DNA of 64,000 bases, taken from NCBI GenBank assembly GCA_029891345.1, contig CM057009.1:289054966-289118965 (forward strand), read 5' to 3'. A program made the position numbers and the translations under genes. A model generated the notes under the pieces. It was not told the origin of the DNA, searched no databases, and saw only the letters and a program-made list of their open reading frames with translations. Below are positions 1 through 12,830 of the stretch, one piece after another (positions within the stretch are counted from its first letter, which is position 1; every line of letters begins with the position of its first letter). The DNA comes from Dryococelus australis (taxonomy: Eukaryota; Arthropoda; Insecta; Phasmatodea; Phasmatidae).

Positions 1-620
1 ACGAATATATTCGGGATCGTGTGTGTTAAGGGGTTAAGATGCATTTCGACGCAACGAGCAAAATAACCCCAGTAGTTTAAAAGTTCGGAAATTTCTCAGT
101 AATTCTAACGCACGTGTGTCAAATGGGTCGCTGATGCATGCTCGCTTTTAAATGACGTTTACTCCGAGCACACATTGATGTGTTACGTAGGAGCTGCAAC
201 GTGCAATTTTTCCAGTATTGGAGCCTTTATTTCTTTATTTCCTCCAGCGTCATCTCAAGTGGAAGATAGAAGCATATCACAATCTGGTTCGGGCCGGTGG
301 TTGGAAATTAACATTTCTATGCTTGAAATTGTAAATGCTCGCAACATTTTACAAGAATAACTCTACATGTTGGGAAATGGATGGTGTTGCTAAAGTTCTC
401 ACTGGACTAGTGGACTCGCAGCGAAACATCGTTCACCAGAAAGAGGAAGGCAGGATCTAAATCAAGGTGAGAAGCTTCATGCGACTATGCAGAGTTCAAA
501 AATGCTTTGATTATATTTGCGTCGTTCATGACAATACTTGAAATTAACCTGGTAATCAAGTTGACAAATCGTTTCTTTCCCACGAATACATAACAGTTGT
601 GTTTATTTCTCTATATATTC
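1..620. other. Gene-less stretch
   Basis: No coding frame with recognisable protein character, repeat or RNA signal was found here. The short open frame near 175-360 has no family resemblance and no conserved neighbour. Confidence 0.5.
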
Positions 621-2620
621 CTTTAGATTTAAGTAAATTCTTTTCATATTAAAGGAAACTGCTTTGAAAATATTTGAAGTTGTTTAAAAAGGACGATGTC
701 TGAAGTATACTTATGGATATGACAGTTTCCTTCAATAAATTGATGTTGGTTCTTATTGGCCTTCATTTATTCGAAGACATTTTACAAATTATCTCAAAGA
801 GTTGTTCTAATTTATAGAATACATTTTTAAGGGCGTAATAATAATTCATTTAAGTGTTTGTTTTTAGTAAACGGTATCATCAGTGCAGACCACCTGACAT
901 CTACGGACTCCATGTGATGGGACTTGAACCGTTCAACATTATAGCATTGGGCAGTGAGTATTAATCGCACGACATAACTTGTTATTTGACTCGAGTAATG
1001 CGTGCAATTAAGACTTTCTGACTTGCTACTCTAGCAACAGAAGTTATAGGTTGTGGATGATCGATAGTACTTCTGAAGAAATTGTACATATGGTTAGTAA
1101 GTATTTACACGTCTTTGCCAGTTTATGACCGTCAGTGTGCTACTTTCCAAGTAGAAACGGAATGCTGTCTTTTGCAATTATACGTAAGTAAACAAAATTA
1201 GTCATGGGATTTTGTGTTCGTGCGTTGGAGAAATATTAAAACTAGTTACAGTTTCAAGGATTATTTTTTTAAGTATATGGAAATATGTCTATTTATATAA
1301 TCTGGTGGTCATTTAGATTGATTCAGCTTTCTAGCAATGCCAAGGAGCTCTTATTATCTCTGCTATTCACTTTTCGGTTTTTATCTGAGTTCACGTAATT
1401 TATCTCATGTACTTTGATAGCGTAATTTTGGCATGAAGAAAAAATGCAAAACAGTGTTCTTGTCTTAACACATTTTTGTGTAAATATCAGATTTAATAAC
1501 GTTTGTTGTAGGCTTTCGACCCTTTTGATTATCATTTCTGATTACTCCTTCACTTAATGGTCGAGAATTGTGATACCATGCTGGATAGTTTAAATTAACA
1601 GATCTATGATAAATATTTAAGCTACATTTAGGTTTGCCGTCGTTGGGAAAAGCACGTCCAGATAGACGAAATTTGAAGGGTTTCATTGAGAGACCACAAA
1701 GAACCCAATTAATTTATCGGTGAAAGTTTGGCATTATGATTTTGAATATGGTACTCCAGAAAAAGTTTACTTCCAAGATGAGTATGAATACACCTGATTG
1801 AGGTCAGTCCCTCAATTATGCTGCAATTATGCGTTTACAAGACCAGAGATGCAGCAAGAGTGTAAAAGTAATTCCAGGAAGATGATATGTAGTTTTATAT
1901 GTTGACAGAAATCTCTGCCTACATTCTGTGATTGTAGTTAATGTAAGCTTGTTGTATCTAAAGAGCAAAAAATTAACTAAAGACAGTAAAAATTTTCCAT
2001 GTTCAACAATATGATATCACATATTAACGTAACTAGTTACAAGGGTGTTATAAACACGTAATGTATCAGTACAAATGATTTAAGTTAAAAAACAAAAAAA
2101 AAAATATATTTTGAACTATATGGGTTCTACTTAAACGAATTTAGATTTTAACTTTCTAACTTTACAGTTAGACTATTAAGTTTCACTTTGAAAATAGTTT
2201 CGTCAGAACCATACATTATTTAAAGCTGTTTTCTAAATAGTGTATTGCCTTCTTTTCTTACTAAACTTATGTCTCCTTTTGTTGATGTGAATTTTCGGTG
2301 AATCACGTTACACAACCAGCGTAGTTAAAAAAAACGTCATTCAATAATTCCCGCATAGGTTAGTAGGATTTACATATGTAATCTTATATGTATTGCCTCT
2401 CTAAGATAACTGGTTTGACTGTAAAACTATCCGGTAGTACGTTTCTTTTGTATTATATGCAAATGCATATTAGCTCAAAATACTGTAGTCTTTGAAGAAA
2501 ACCTCAACAAATTTGATTAAAAAACTGGCTAACTGATTACATCGAAAGTGTAATAACTGCTGTGCTATGGGAAAATGACAGACAATATTTAGTGCAATAT
2601 GTGTCTTCGTGGATCCGCTC
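620..2620 (+). repeat. Dispersed repeat R2, copy 1
   Basis: This ~2 kb block aligns by eye, with many substitutions and small indels, to 16930-18858 plus 21264-21440. Shared landmarks are the words AACATTATAGCATTGGGCAG (near 936 and 17219) and GTAATAACTGCTGTGCTAT (near 2550 and 21376), in the same order and spacing once the 2.4 kb insertion in copy 2 is removed. No coding frame is conserved between the copies, so it is best read as a diverged transposon or segmental duplicate. Copy 1 serves as the empty site for the insertion in copy 2. Nothing else was recognised between 2621 and 3010. Confidence 0.8.
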
Positions 2621-3013
2621 TTTATAACTTGTCATTACGTTCTGCATTTTTGCTCAGAGGCAACTAGGCTAAACTCTATGCTACAACGCACGTGAAAACT
2701 CGATCGCTCACTGCAGTTTAAACATATTAGAAAAGTGTTACCAATAAATAGTGCCACATTTTGCGTCGGTGTTAAACATGCGAGTGGTTTTTATAGCAAA
2801 CAGATTCGAGTTAAGATTTGTTGCGTTTTAAAAAAACTAAATAACATTTTTACATGATATTCCTTCCGGTTCAGTAATCAGTAAATTGTTCTTCAACATT
2901 GTATTCAGAGCCCATGGTGGCTGGGCTTGCTGACTGGTTGTCCGTACACTAGGCAGAAAAAAACGGGTTGCATACCGATGCTCATACAATGAATGCAACA
3001 TACACATAACAAG

Positions 3014-3391
3014 TTAGTGGTATGCACATAGTCTCCCAAGTTGTTCTGCCATGGTTCGCATGGTGGTGTAACATTCTCCATTGCAGTGCTCGGACAACCA
3101 GGTAATCTTGTAGCTGTCTGGTCTTCTGAGTTGACATACAATTGTGATATTACCATAAATTTGACGTAGCCGTTCTACTTTTGCTTGACTTATCAGTTCG
3201 CTAGTAGTGCAGGGTAGCTTCGAGTCTGGCCGGAGGTGGTAGACTGGGCAGGTAATAAATCTGCATGGCACTGGAACCATACTGAAAAAGCCATCTTCTT
3301 CATTCATGCTGACACAATGTTCAAATCCGTTGCAGGCTTGTACTTGCTCTGGCATACTGAGTATCAAGAAATGAACGCGATGGCAGCTCAC
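3014..3391 (-). CDS. LPC-family Cys-rich protein fragment
   Basis: An open frame of about 125 residues resembles four other places in the window (29317, 29816, 30224, 62723). In order it holds a CNG.EHC segment (residues about 20-26), a YHLRPDSKLPC segment (about 51-61) and a second Cys-Asn-Gly segment (EHCNGECY, about 101-108). It is the only copy in which the EHW-like and PD..LPC segments lie in one uninterrupted frame, which suggests they belong to one protein. No signal peptide or membrane segment is visible. The frame has no clear start and is probably a fragment. I do not recognise the family; an HW-type cysteine protease core is a weak possibility. It neighbours a zinc-finger remnant on the opposite strand at 4361-4717. 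Confidence 0.5.
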   Translation of the reverse strand: MSCHRVHFLILSMPEQVQACNGFEHCVSMNEEDGFFSMVPVPCRFITCPVYHLRPDSKLPCTTSELISQAKVERLRQIYGNITIVCQLRRPDSYKITWLSEHCNGECYTTMRTMAEQLGRLCAYH

Positions 3392-3639
3392 GGTAATATC
3401 AGAGTAAATGGCTGCATCTTCAAGTCCGAACTACATAGATACGATGTGATGAAACTAATACTTCAGCCTTCTCCTCCAATATTATATATCAGCTTCCCCC
3501 TCTCGGCTGTTTTTTCCCACTCCACCACCATTCTATATGGGCCAGTGTTTTTCTCACGAAGCCTGGCGACTCATTCTTTTTAATGATCAGACGCCGAGCA
3601 GTTGCCGACTGCTAACACGGCTATTCCCACTCACATGGT

Positions 3640-3830
3640 CATATGACACCATCCAGGCGCGAGAACGACTTGTAAGCACGCACAGTCTCCAGATACCAGA
3701 CACCAAGCGGGTGCAGAAATGCTGTGTGATGACTTAGGCTATCTGACACCGTCCAGGTGCGAAAACGGCCAGGAAGCATGTACAGACTCCAGTTACTGAG
3801 GAGGTGCAGACTTGCTACCACTGCTCCTGA
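3640..3830 (+). repeat. Two-copy ~100 bp direct repeat
   Basis: The segments starting GACACCATCCAGGCGCGAGA (3646) and GACACCGTCCAGGTGCGAAA (3747) align over about 75 bases, each ending in a GGTGCAGA word. They form a short diverged tandem duplication with no coding meaning that I can see. The sequence from 3391 to 3640 holds nothing recognised. Confidence 0.6.
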
Positions 3831-4360
3831 CTTTAACAAGATCAGCTGCTCTGCCTGTATGTGATGTCTCAGTGTCTGCATGTTATTGGCCAACTACAAT
3901 CACGTGGCAAATCGGTGATTGGCATATCAGTGTCCGAACAATATATTCATAATGTAATGTGATTGGTTCAAAGTCAATATGACGTAATAGGGCTTGTATA
4001 TGTGTATATTAAAAACAGTAATGGGACCAGATGAAAGGCTTAGTTTGGCAACAGCTGCCTTGAAAGGTGGATCGTCTCAGCTAGATTTTACAGACAGTGG
4101 TATATTAAGTATCTGTGAAGTCTTCCGACATTCCAGAGTTAATGGGATATACAGCTGTGTTATGGACTTATTCGAGTGAGATGTCTTCTGTTTTACCAGC
4201 ATTGCCACCGACTTCTTCAGTTGGAACACAAGCAGCATCACCGTCGACTTCTTCAGGCATGGCGTCAGCTACACTATAGACTTCTTCCTCCTAAGTCATA
4301 TCATCCGCATCTACAACTTAGGTCCCTACGTGTCTACCGGAATTTACAGCGTCTTCGAGA

Positions 4361-4717
4361 ATGTTTGACTTAGGGACTCCTGTAGTATCATGTAGTTCTT
4401 CAGCTGAGGCACCTGCATCGCCATCAACGTCTGCTCCAGAAAAAACTGTATGGCCAACAACCTCTGCTGAACCATACCGATATTATAAGCGTCGCTTCTG
4501 TGAAAAGATCTTCAGCAAATGCTACCATGCTCGGCGTCATGAACGTTTTAATTGTGCCACGAATCCCTGCAGCATGTCATATTTGTGTGACAGGTGTGGT
4601 AGGCAGATTAGACGTAGCGACCATTTGTTTAGACATACGAAAATAATTGTAATTTTTTTGAGGACATTGGCGACTGTAACAAATAAATTTAATTTTAAAT
4701 GTAATCATAATTATTAG
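4361..4717 (+). pseudogene. Degenerate C2H2 zinc-finger frame
   Basis: The frame begins with a Ser/Pro/Ala-rich tract (residues about 10-40). It continues into one broken finger (FCEKIFSKCYHARRHERF; the second Cys is displaced and the spacing to the His pair is irregular) and one good C2H2 finger, where C-x2-C of YLCDRCGRQ is followed by the H-x3-H of HLFRHTK. The tail is Asn/Phe-rich and looks like random AT translation. Upstream (4190-4330) other frames read Ser/Thr/Pro-rich, suggesting a longer, frameshifted linker. C2H2 fingers bind DNA, but its role here is unknown. A single finger also sits upstream of the packaging ATPase at 49089-49223, so a mobile-element origin is possible. Confidence 0.45.
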
Positions 4718-4719
4718 AA

Positions 4720-6260
4720 TATGTATTTAAATTTTAGAACTTTAAAGATATTGTTTTATTTATAAGGTATAACTTTTAATAATATATTAAGAGGTTGCTA
4801 CTTGATGACAGGGTAGTTTTGTTTACTCTGGCTTGGTTTGCCAATATGTATTTGTTTTCATTATAATTGTAACATTATATTTCTTTTCTGTAAGTAGAAA
4901 TTTCAACCATCATATAGTGTATCTGAACAACTTGGTTCATGCTTATAAATACTTATAATATGCTTCACTTTTTTTTTCAGTTCGCATGTGCATACCTTTG
5001 ATGGTCTATGTAGAGACATGTACCTACATGCAAATAATACATAATATTAATGAGCAAAAGCAACTATAAATGTATTACTTTGTAATGAAATAATCATATA
5101 CGTAAATATGTATAATGACATCAATATATAATATATAATATACCATTTATTTGTCTTGTTCTGGTTTTAGTATATGCTAAGTCCTACATTAATGGTCGAG
5201 TCCTACATAAGTGCGTGGAGTGCATACGACAAAAAATCGAGTGACTACAATTCTTACATGATGGTTAAGTTAAGTGGATGTTTTTGGCGAGAAATAAAAT
5301 AATATATATTCAGAGTTCTTAAAAGATGGTTATGTTATATAAGGTTAGGTGAAGTTAGGTTAGGTGAAGTTCGATATGCGCAGTTAGGTTAGGCATAAGG
5401 TTAAGTTGATACTGAACGGTTATGTATGATTAAGGGATGGTGTGTTCGAAATATGTATTGCAAGTCCTAGTATAGGGGTAGGAAAAATTCCATGTTCAAC
5501 ATAGGGTACAATGTCTCTACATGTAAATACTTAAGTCTGGGATAGTAAAAAAAATATTTGTAAATTAAAATCTAAAGTCTGGGATAGTGCGAATAATCAA
5601 CGTTCATAACATATAACACTTATCATATATTTACTAATACAGTTTTGTATATGTTTATAAAGAGTATCTGTATGGCGCACATCATAGATGCATAATCATA
5701 TTTTTTTCCTAATGGCATATACTTATCTTTCTAAAAATACGAATCTGTAGACATGTCAATTTGATTCTCTTGTTTATAAAAGTTATATTTCATGAAATAC
5801 ATAACTTTTATTTTATGCAATCATGCTTTGACTATTTGACTTTTGTGATCCCATTATGGAATTCGTCTAGAAGATATGAATTCGTAGACACGTTGCACAA
5901 TACGATTGTTTCTAAAAGTTAAATAGAAATATAATTTAAATTACTGAAAAAATACTTATATTTAAAATAAAAAATAAAATACTTTAAAGTAAATAAGTCA
6001 AATTTAAATAATATATATGTAAGTTAAACCTAAATAATTAAAAAACTTAATACATATAATTAAAAAGATAAAATTATATATATACTACAGTTTATATAGT
6101 ATAAATCTAAATAATAAAAATAAATTCTTAAAAAATTATTATATGAAAATATAAAAAACTTAAAAATTATATAATAAATAAAATGTATTGTTTTTAATGA
6201 GACACAGTATATTATTTATTCATTTCCAAGCAAAATACTTCTTTTAAACTCTTGAGCAAG
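4720..6260. other. AT-rich non-coding stretch
   Basis: Very AT-rich DNA, most extreme at 5930-6200. It holds a TTAGG-word cluster (entered separately) but no coding frame or RNA gene that I can support. Confidence 0.6.
5335..5412 (+). repeat. Interspersed TTAGG-word cluster
   Basis: About seven GGTTAGG/GTTAGG words occur within 80 bases. TTAGG is the ancestral arthropod telomere repeat, and short degenerate arrays of this kind are common inside insect chromosomes. The words are not in perfect tandem, so this is not a telomere. Confidence 0.5.
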
Positions 6261-6265
6261 CGCAC

Positions 6266-6345
6266 TTCGCGATAGCCTAGTGGTCTAAGGAGTTAGGCTG
6301 GCAAAACAACAGCCAGCAGTTTGATCCCGCGCCATTCGAGATTAT
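6266..6345 (+). repeat. tRNA-derived SINE-like piece
   Basis: A good pol III A box (TAGCCTAGTGG, 6273-6283) is followed about 35 bases later by a degenerate B box (AGTTTGATCCCG, 6318-6329). No clean cloverleaf with paired acceptor arms is apparent, so this is better read as a SINE head than as a working tRNA gene. Confidence 0.5.
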
Positions 6346-6349
6346 ATTA

Positions 6350-7020
6350 TGAGTTTTAGCAAAGGCAGCACTTTTAGCGGCCAACTCCATAACCAATACG
6401 GCGGCCGAGCGACTGGCGCGCCATCAAGTGGCCAATGCCAGAACCAAGATGTTGTTGAACTAAGGTGAGTAATCGACTAATATAACGACTGACGTGACAC
6501 CTAGCAGCAGCCGATGTAAACTAAGATGGCGGCCACCAGTAACAAATGACAATCGAAAAAACCAAAATGGTAGCCTCCAGTAACAGCTGATGTTAAGAAA
6601 TGACGAACGAATGGGAGAGAAAGAGAGAGAAAGCAAAAAAGAGAATGAAAGAATGCAAGAGAGAAAACAATGGGAGTACTCGGATAAAACCCTCAGAAAG
6701 GAAGAAAGAGAAAGAGAAAAAGGAAAGAAGGAAATAAAGAAAGGAAAGAAATTATGCGAAAGAGAAAAATTGGTGGAATGCAAGAGCATGAAAAAACAAC
6801 ATACTGGTTACCAAAATGGCAGTCCAAGATGATGACATACTGGCTACAAAGGTGGCGGCATACTAGCTACCAACACGACGGAATCAAAGATGGCTGTTGC
6901 GTGACCAGAATGACAGAGCAGGAAGTCTGGAATCCAACATGGCGGCTGTTGCCCGGCAGATCCACCAATCCACTCCCCGATCCCCTTGTGTTGGAAGGAA
7001 CATTATATATCTAATGACTT
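6350..7020 (+). repeat. ATGGCGGC-motif array, TIR-like
   Basis: About seven degenerate copies of a motif of the type AAGATGGCGGCCACCAGTAA occur between 6510 and 6950. The same motif builds the arrays inside the Polinton-like inverted repeats at 46480-46680 and 52781-52985, here in the right-arm orientation. The word GGTGAGTAAT at 6463 also recurs in the right arm near 53079. It is probably a decayed terminal repeat of a related element. The purine-rich stretch 6600-6770 produces long open frames with no protein character. Confidence 0.55.
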
Positions 7021-8449
7021 CCATTAGGCTTAAATATGGAAGTCAGATTGCCAAAATAAATTTCCTGAAATTGAAATGTTACAAACCAGAAAAGAACTTC
7101 TAAATAAAATGTGACTTGGTTTTTTTACTTGAGATTATACTACGAAAAATCAAAATACTTCGATAAATGTGTCGTTCACGCTGTTTAAATTATACAGTTG
7201 AATAGTGCATTAAGTATGCCGCAACACCGGTATTAAGGAGATACACAAGCCGAGACGGACCAGCAGGGTGTCACAGTGATATCTAATGATATCCTGTGGT
7301 ATTTTGCTATACAGTTACTGCAATTGCCGCGCCACATGTTGCAAATCACTTAATGGCTGAAACTGCCAACCCAGCAGGTCATAACGAGTGTCGATTGTAC
7401 ATAAGTAATCCTAGGAATATCGTCATGTATGTGGTTGAGTATTATTCTGCTGGGTAACTTCACATGGGAAGAGACTCGTCATGAATTGCAAAACACGAGG
7501 CCGCAAAATATCCTGAACGTATTGCTGTGCGAACATATTTCTAACAACTACCATCGGGAAAAATACCAAGAATGGCAGAAGATTGCTTGGGCAATAAGCC
7601 ACTTAGCAGTAAGTCCAGATATGTGAGCTATTCAATATCTCTACATGGTTGACATCCATATTCGGAAATAAACTGGATTTGTGACTAAAGAAATTGCAAT
7701 GCCATTGTTCAGTTATTAGTGCAACTTATGTACATCGAGGTTGCAAACGATGTCGCCTTTCTTGTGCTGTTGACGCAATATAGGAAAAGTGATTTCGAGA
7801 ATGTAAGTTTTCTTCTGCTTGACACATTGCAATTGTTTGGAAGAAAACATACTTGTTTTTAGCAAGAGTGTATAATATTTTCAAGCCACCTTATCTACAG
7901 TAGGTATTTATCTTATTCCAAAGGAAGAATTTTTTTTCCAAAAAGATATAAACGTAAAGGAAAATCATGTAAATATTCATTTAACTGTTGTAAACGCACA
8001 AAATCGGAATACGAAACTGTGTACTACCAGAAACACCATCACATTTTATGAGAATGCAAAATGTAGAACAATATACGTAAACAACAATGAGTCATCCCAG
8101 ACATATTTTGGTTATACCATACTGTCTAGCCTAGTTAACTACATGAAAAGTAGCAGACCTACACATAAGTACACATAAGTTGCAATTTTTTTATTTTAGT
8201 GATTTACATTAACATACAATTTATTTAATATAATTGACGTCATACAACAAATTACCGAAATTAGGTAAGTCATTACGTGAAGTGCTAACTATGGAACAGA
8301 AATGAGCGAGGGGCATTTTTTCATTAGATTGCATAGCTTAAGAGTAAATTTCACTTTTCCCAGAGCTTCAGTGCTTCAAAACAACACTCATATTCGATAA
8401 ACTCCCAATTTTTTCCTTCATGTTTATGAATAGACTAGGAATGTTAGTA
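7021..8449. other. Gene-less stretch
   Basis: No coding, repeat or RNA feature recognised. The open frame at 7429-7626 has no family resemblance. Confidence 0.5.
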
Positions 8450-11159
8450 TTTATAAGCTATTTTTGTCGGAACAGAAGGAAAACACTTCTAAAAGTATTC
8501 GCAATAATGAAATATTACAGTTTAAAACTCGTGCTAGATTACCACACAAATGTGCAACCTCTTCCAATAATGTACTGATAGATTTTCTGGCAATCATTTG
8601 TGAGTTCACAAATGTGTACAGTATGTCATTTGCTGAGAGAGTCCCGAACAATAATTTGTAAGTGAAAGATAACTTCCCAAATATTCGAGTTTTTATATAA
8701 TATGGAGGATTTTATAAATCATGAATGCCAGAAGTGGTTAATTTTGAGGATTACTCATATATATATTATCCCAAGAAGTTATTTATATATCACAAAAATA
8801 ACTTTTTACCTTAGAAAATTACTGTATATTATTATATAGTATATTATCATGAAATTATTAAAAAAAAAAAAATTAATCCAGATGTTTTGAATTCTGAGAA
8901 AAACTCGAATTTCTATCCAGTATGGTGAACATTTATTCGTAAATATCCAAAAAAGCTGTTGAAATTGAAGTTCAACTATCATATGTACAAACTATATATG
9001 GATGCTGAGTATATACCAATACATTTATGCTAGAAATGGTTATTCTGAGGATAACCCACACATACATAATTTATGATGCACAATTAGTGATAGTTTTAAT
9101 AGTGTGTTGTATAAAATAAAAAATAGATATTTAATGACAGAATGACATTATAATTTCTAGCTTCTTACCAAATAGAGCAAACTTGGAGGATAATCTACAA
9201 TTGTAAACAATATTCGGATATTACTAACAAATTCCAAACGGAATATTGAATTATAGTATGCTGATATTAATTGGTAATTACTGCCAGAAATTTTAAAATA
9301 TAAAAAATTCTCACTTACATTTATATAAAATATATTAATTTAACGAATTAATTGATCTTTTACTTTCAACTCTGCTTACTAGCAGGAGATATACAAAAAA
9401 AATATCTATTACGATATTATGCTGTGATTTTACTAATAATTAAAGGCTATATATAATGAAAACTGAGGATATATATTAATTCTATAAGGCAGGTCTAGAG
9501 TTAACTGATAGATTCGTGACTAGACAGTTGTTCTTGATGTATAACTACATATATGTATATAATTTGGAGATAAAACCGAGAATTTAATATTAGATTCCTC
9601 CAGACGGGTTGAGTTCTTCAGAATATCTATAATTATTATAGCAGCCATAATAACTTACACAAACATTTTCGATTACTCTTTTCTACTCTAAGTATAATAA
9701 CATTATGTTATTTTTACTTCCCAGCCAGGGTAAAGAGTTCATTAGCCCAAGTTAAGAATATTGTGCTGACTCCACCACATTTGCTTAACTAGTTAGTTAA
9801 TGCATTAGCCTTATTTACTTCATATTTCGGACCTAGTGAACTCCAAAACATGTCAGTCGGTTAAAATCAGAGGATTACTACAAAAACTAATATATTATAA
9901 CCAGAATCTACTAATAGCTTTATTCCCAAATTGTTGAACTCTGAGGTTAACTTACAATTGTAGCTAGTATTGCATTCATTTAGTGATAGATTCATGTCAG
10001 TCTGTTGGAATCTGAGTTAAGTTTAAAATGTTTAGTACTTACCTGCCAGGTATTTTGAAATAAATAATGCTCCTTACAAATATACAATTATATGCCGAAT
10101 ACCTACTGATATCTTTCTGTCAGACAGGTTGGTAAATGATTAATCACTAATATGTATATTATGGTGAAATGTTGAATATTTAATACCTGTACAATAGTCG
10201 GTACTGGATGCATAATTTTAATGACATAAGTATATAGTGTATTAGTATGGCGAGAATATTTTAATACATTCATTTAAGATATCTGGAAAGCTGAGGATAA
10301 TTCACAAATGTAGATACCTGTAAAAATGCAAGTTCATTGACCTGTAGGCTAGACTTTACAGCCAGTTGTGCAAATATGCAGATATGAACTGCACATTTAT
10401 GTGCTGTCACAGTGGAAGGTGGCAATTCGACACAGTTCTCCAGAAGGTGTCAAATACTTTGAGGACCAATGGCTAAGGTTATATAAACATATGTGATTTT
10501 TGTATTCTAGCTTGTCCCAAAACGAATCTACGAATTCTTCAGTTGCCTTGTAAAAAGTGATACACTCCCTACAGGTAAAGCATATAACTAGAAATATTAA
10601 ACTTATAGTTTCCTGCCAATTTGGTTGAACTTGACAGATAAAACACATATCTATAATTTATTACGAGTATTTGTATACTCATTTCCGAAACAAATGTTAT
10701 CTAAAGTGCATAATAATAAATAATAACTGTATGTCCTAAATATACCCATAGATTCTTGTCTGATATTTTGGAATTTTTAGGATAGCTTACAAATTGAAAT
10801 AGGAAGACTAAAATAAACTCATACATTAGTGCGGAACATGTTTACTCCTGTAGTAAGCCATACACTTATAGATTCGCACTAGACCTTAGTAATTCGAGGA
10901 ATATTTACACTAATGTGTTCATTGTATACACTTGCAGACATGATCGTTTGTCAGGATAACTAACAACTGTACACATTAATAAGAGATTTTACAGATAAAT
11001 TCTCTACCTGTTTCTTGTACTTGAACATTAAGTGATTTATTGAAGGAGTTTTAATTGTATGGAGAGAAAGTACACATACATTTGTTCGAAATTTGATGGA
11101 ATTAAATACTATTATATAAAGTATTATATTCTTTGACTCATGAATTTTCTCATGTGTTT

Positions 11160-11900
11160 TTCAGGTCATTCAAAGATGCGGGCCAAGGTCGAGGTTATCT
11201 GCATCTAATATGGTCGTAGTAGCCAGTAAGGTGTGCCTGCTACAATAAATGTATTTTTCATACAGTTTTAGTTATTTAGGTCTTAAGATCATGGGAACAA
11301 GGTCAATGTATTCTGCATTTAGTATTATGGTAGTAGTATGTAAGGTAAAATGCTTGTTGAATTGTTTGCATTTTTTCTTAGTTTTTTTCCAAATCCATAA
11401 AGCAAATACGGTCCATGAAGTATGCAACCAATATGGAGGTGTTAGTCTGTAGGGTATTATGTTTGCTCATGTTTATGAATTTTTTCTGGAATTTTGTTTT
11501 TCAATGTCATTCAAGGTGATGGGGTCATAGCTAAGGAAGCCTGATTCTAAGATAGTGGCAATAGTCTGTAATGTATTATTCTTGCTGACATTAGTGTATT
11601 TTTCATGATATTTTTTATTTCAAGAACATTCAATGTCTTGGGGTCATGGTCCATGTCATCTCTTGTCAATTTGGTGGTAGTAGTTTGTAATGTCATGTGC
11701 CTCCTGTATTTTATGATATTGTAATCATTTGTATTCAAGGACATTTAAGTTCATTTTTAAAAAGTTGAATTTGTCTGGATCAGGTATCGTGGCAATGGTC
11801 TGTAAAGTATTATGCTTCATGATATATTGCATTTTTTGGAGCTTTTTGTTTTCGAGTTCAATAAAGGCAATGGTACAATTATCATAGTCACTTGCTTCCA
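11160..11900 (+). repeat. Degenerate ~115 bp minisatellite, six copies
   Basis: A word of the form AGTCTGTAATGTATTATGCTT recurs, degenerate, near 11226, 11334, 11444, 11564, 11684 and 11799. Each copy follows a GGTCA-containing segment and a GGTNGTAGT-like segment. The spacing is 108-120 bases. It lies only in unit A of the larger duplication. Confidence 0.65.
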
Positions 11901-11929
11901 ATGTGGGAGATTTGTGAAATCTACCATTA

Positions 11930-12760
11930 TGGCACTTGCATTCGATGATTATGGTCGCCTACTAAAATGGAAGACACCTTCAATGATTGCCATTGGTAGC
12001 ATCTACCAAGATTGTGGTCGCTTACCAAGTTGGCTGACTGGGTATGACCAAGGGGGTGAAGGTCATCCAACTAATTTGCTTGGATATTTGGTGGGAGAGA
12101 GAGGGGCGGAACATCACCAAATAAAAGTTTTTTTTTATGTTTAATAATTTTAATAACAAAGGATTTAATAATAATTTAAGAAAAAATTATATTTGTTAGT
12201 TTTATATATTTTTGGTGTTTTAATGTTATTGGCCACAGTCAAATGTTTAAGGTCCTGATGAGACCACATACTCTGACCTCAAGGTCACCTGGGTCTGACC
12301 TTTGACCATTGATCCCTGTCGCTTTTTCTGGGAAAAATATAAATATTTTCCTATTTTTAAAATAAAATTTAATAATATTTTAGTATATAAATTATTCTGA
12401 TTGTTTTTTTTTTGTTTCTAGGGCCAAAGGTCAAGGTCGCAAGGCCTCCAATCTGAGTCCAGATCTTGTAGCTCTGGGTCACTGATCGACCCCACAAGAG
12501 TTACAAATCCATGTTCAAATGAAATTTTTGAGAGAGATTAATTTTATTTGAAATTAAGTCTTAGTATATTGTTAAAGTAAAAATATTTTCTAATTAAATT
12601 TTTTTAATTGTTTGGGATTTTTGAGGATAATTTCTGGATATTCCTTGTCAAATGTTCGCACGTTCTATGTCAAATGAAAGGTCGATGGTCGAAGTCAGGT
12701 GTAAAATATCAATGACATCCAATATGGTGGTTAGGTGAAAACAAATCATAATAACACCGC
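11930..12760 (+). repeat. Polinton TIR-like block in unit A
   Basis: The order of elements copies the right arm of the capsid-bearing element. Degenerate ATGGC words (11930-12040) come first, then a GAGAGAGGGGCGG stretch, an AT-rich spacer, a run of GGTCA/TGACC words with TGATCCCTG (12280-12320), and GGGAAAA. The words TGACCTTTGACC (12296-12307) and GCCAAAGGTCAAGG (from 12423) are perfect or near-perfect direct repeats of the nuclear-receptor half site. It is a relic of an inverted repeat, not a gene. Confidence 0.5.
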
Positions 12761-12830
12761 AGGCTTTAAATTCCACCATCCCAGCAATTTTCCCAGAAGT
12801 GCTAATTCCGTACTATTATTATGCCAAGAA

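Larger units (their letters stand above)
8450..12830 (+). repeat. Large tandem duplication, unit A
   Basis: This ~4.4 kb unit aligns by eye to 12831-15690 (unit B) and partly to 15691-16210 (unit C). Landmarks shared by A and B include GAGTTCACAAATGTGTAC, GTATATTATTA near 8824 and 13256, and CACAGTGGAAGGT near 10409 and 14844. The A/B offset shrinks past ~10450 because B lacks about 1.6 kb present in A (10450-12040). No conserved frame exists. The unit ends in a block resembling a Polinton inverted repeat (11930-12760). Confidence 0.8.

Noticed and set aside
5335..5412. Telomere or telomere-fusion site
   Set aside because: TTAGG words are few, degenerate and not in tandem.
6590..6832. Lys/Glu/Arg-rich frame (ERMGEKERESKKEN type)
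   Set aside because: Purine-rich low-complexity DNA; both strands are open for this reason.
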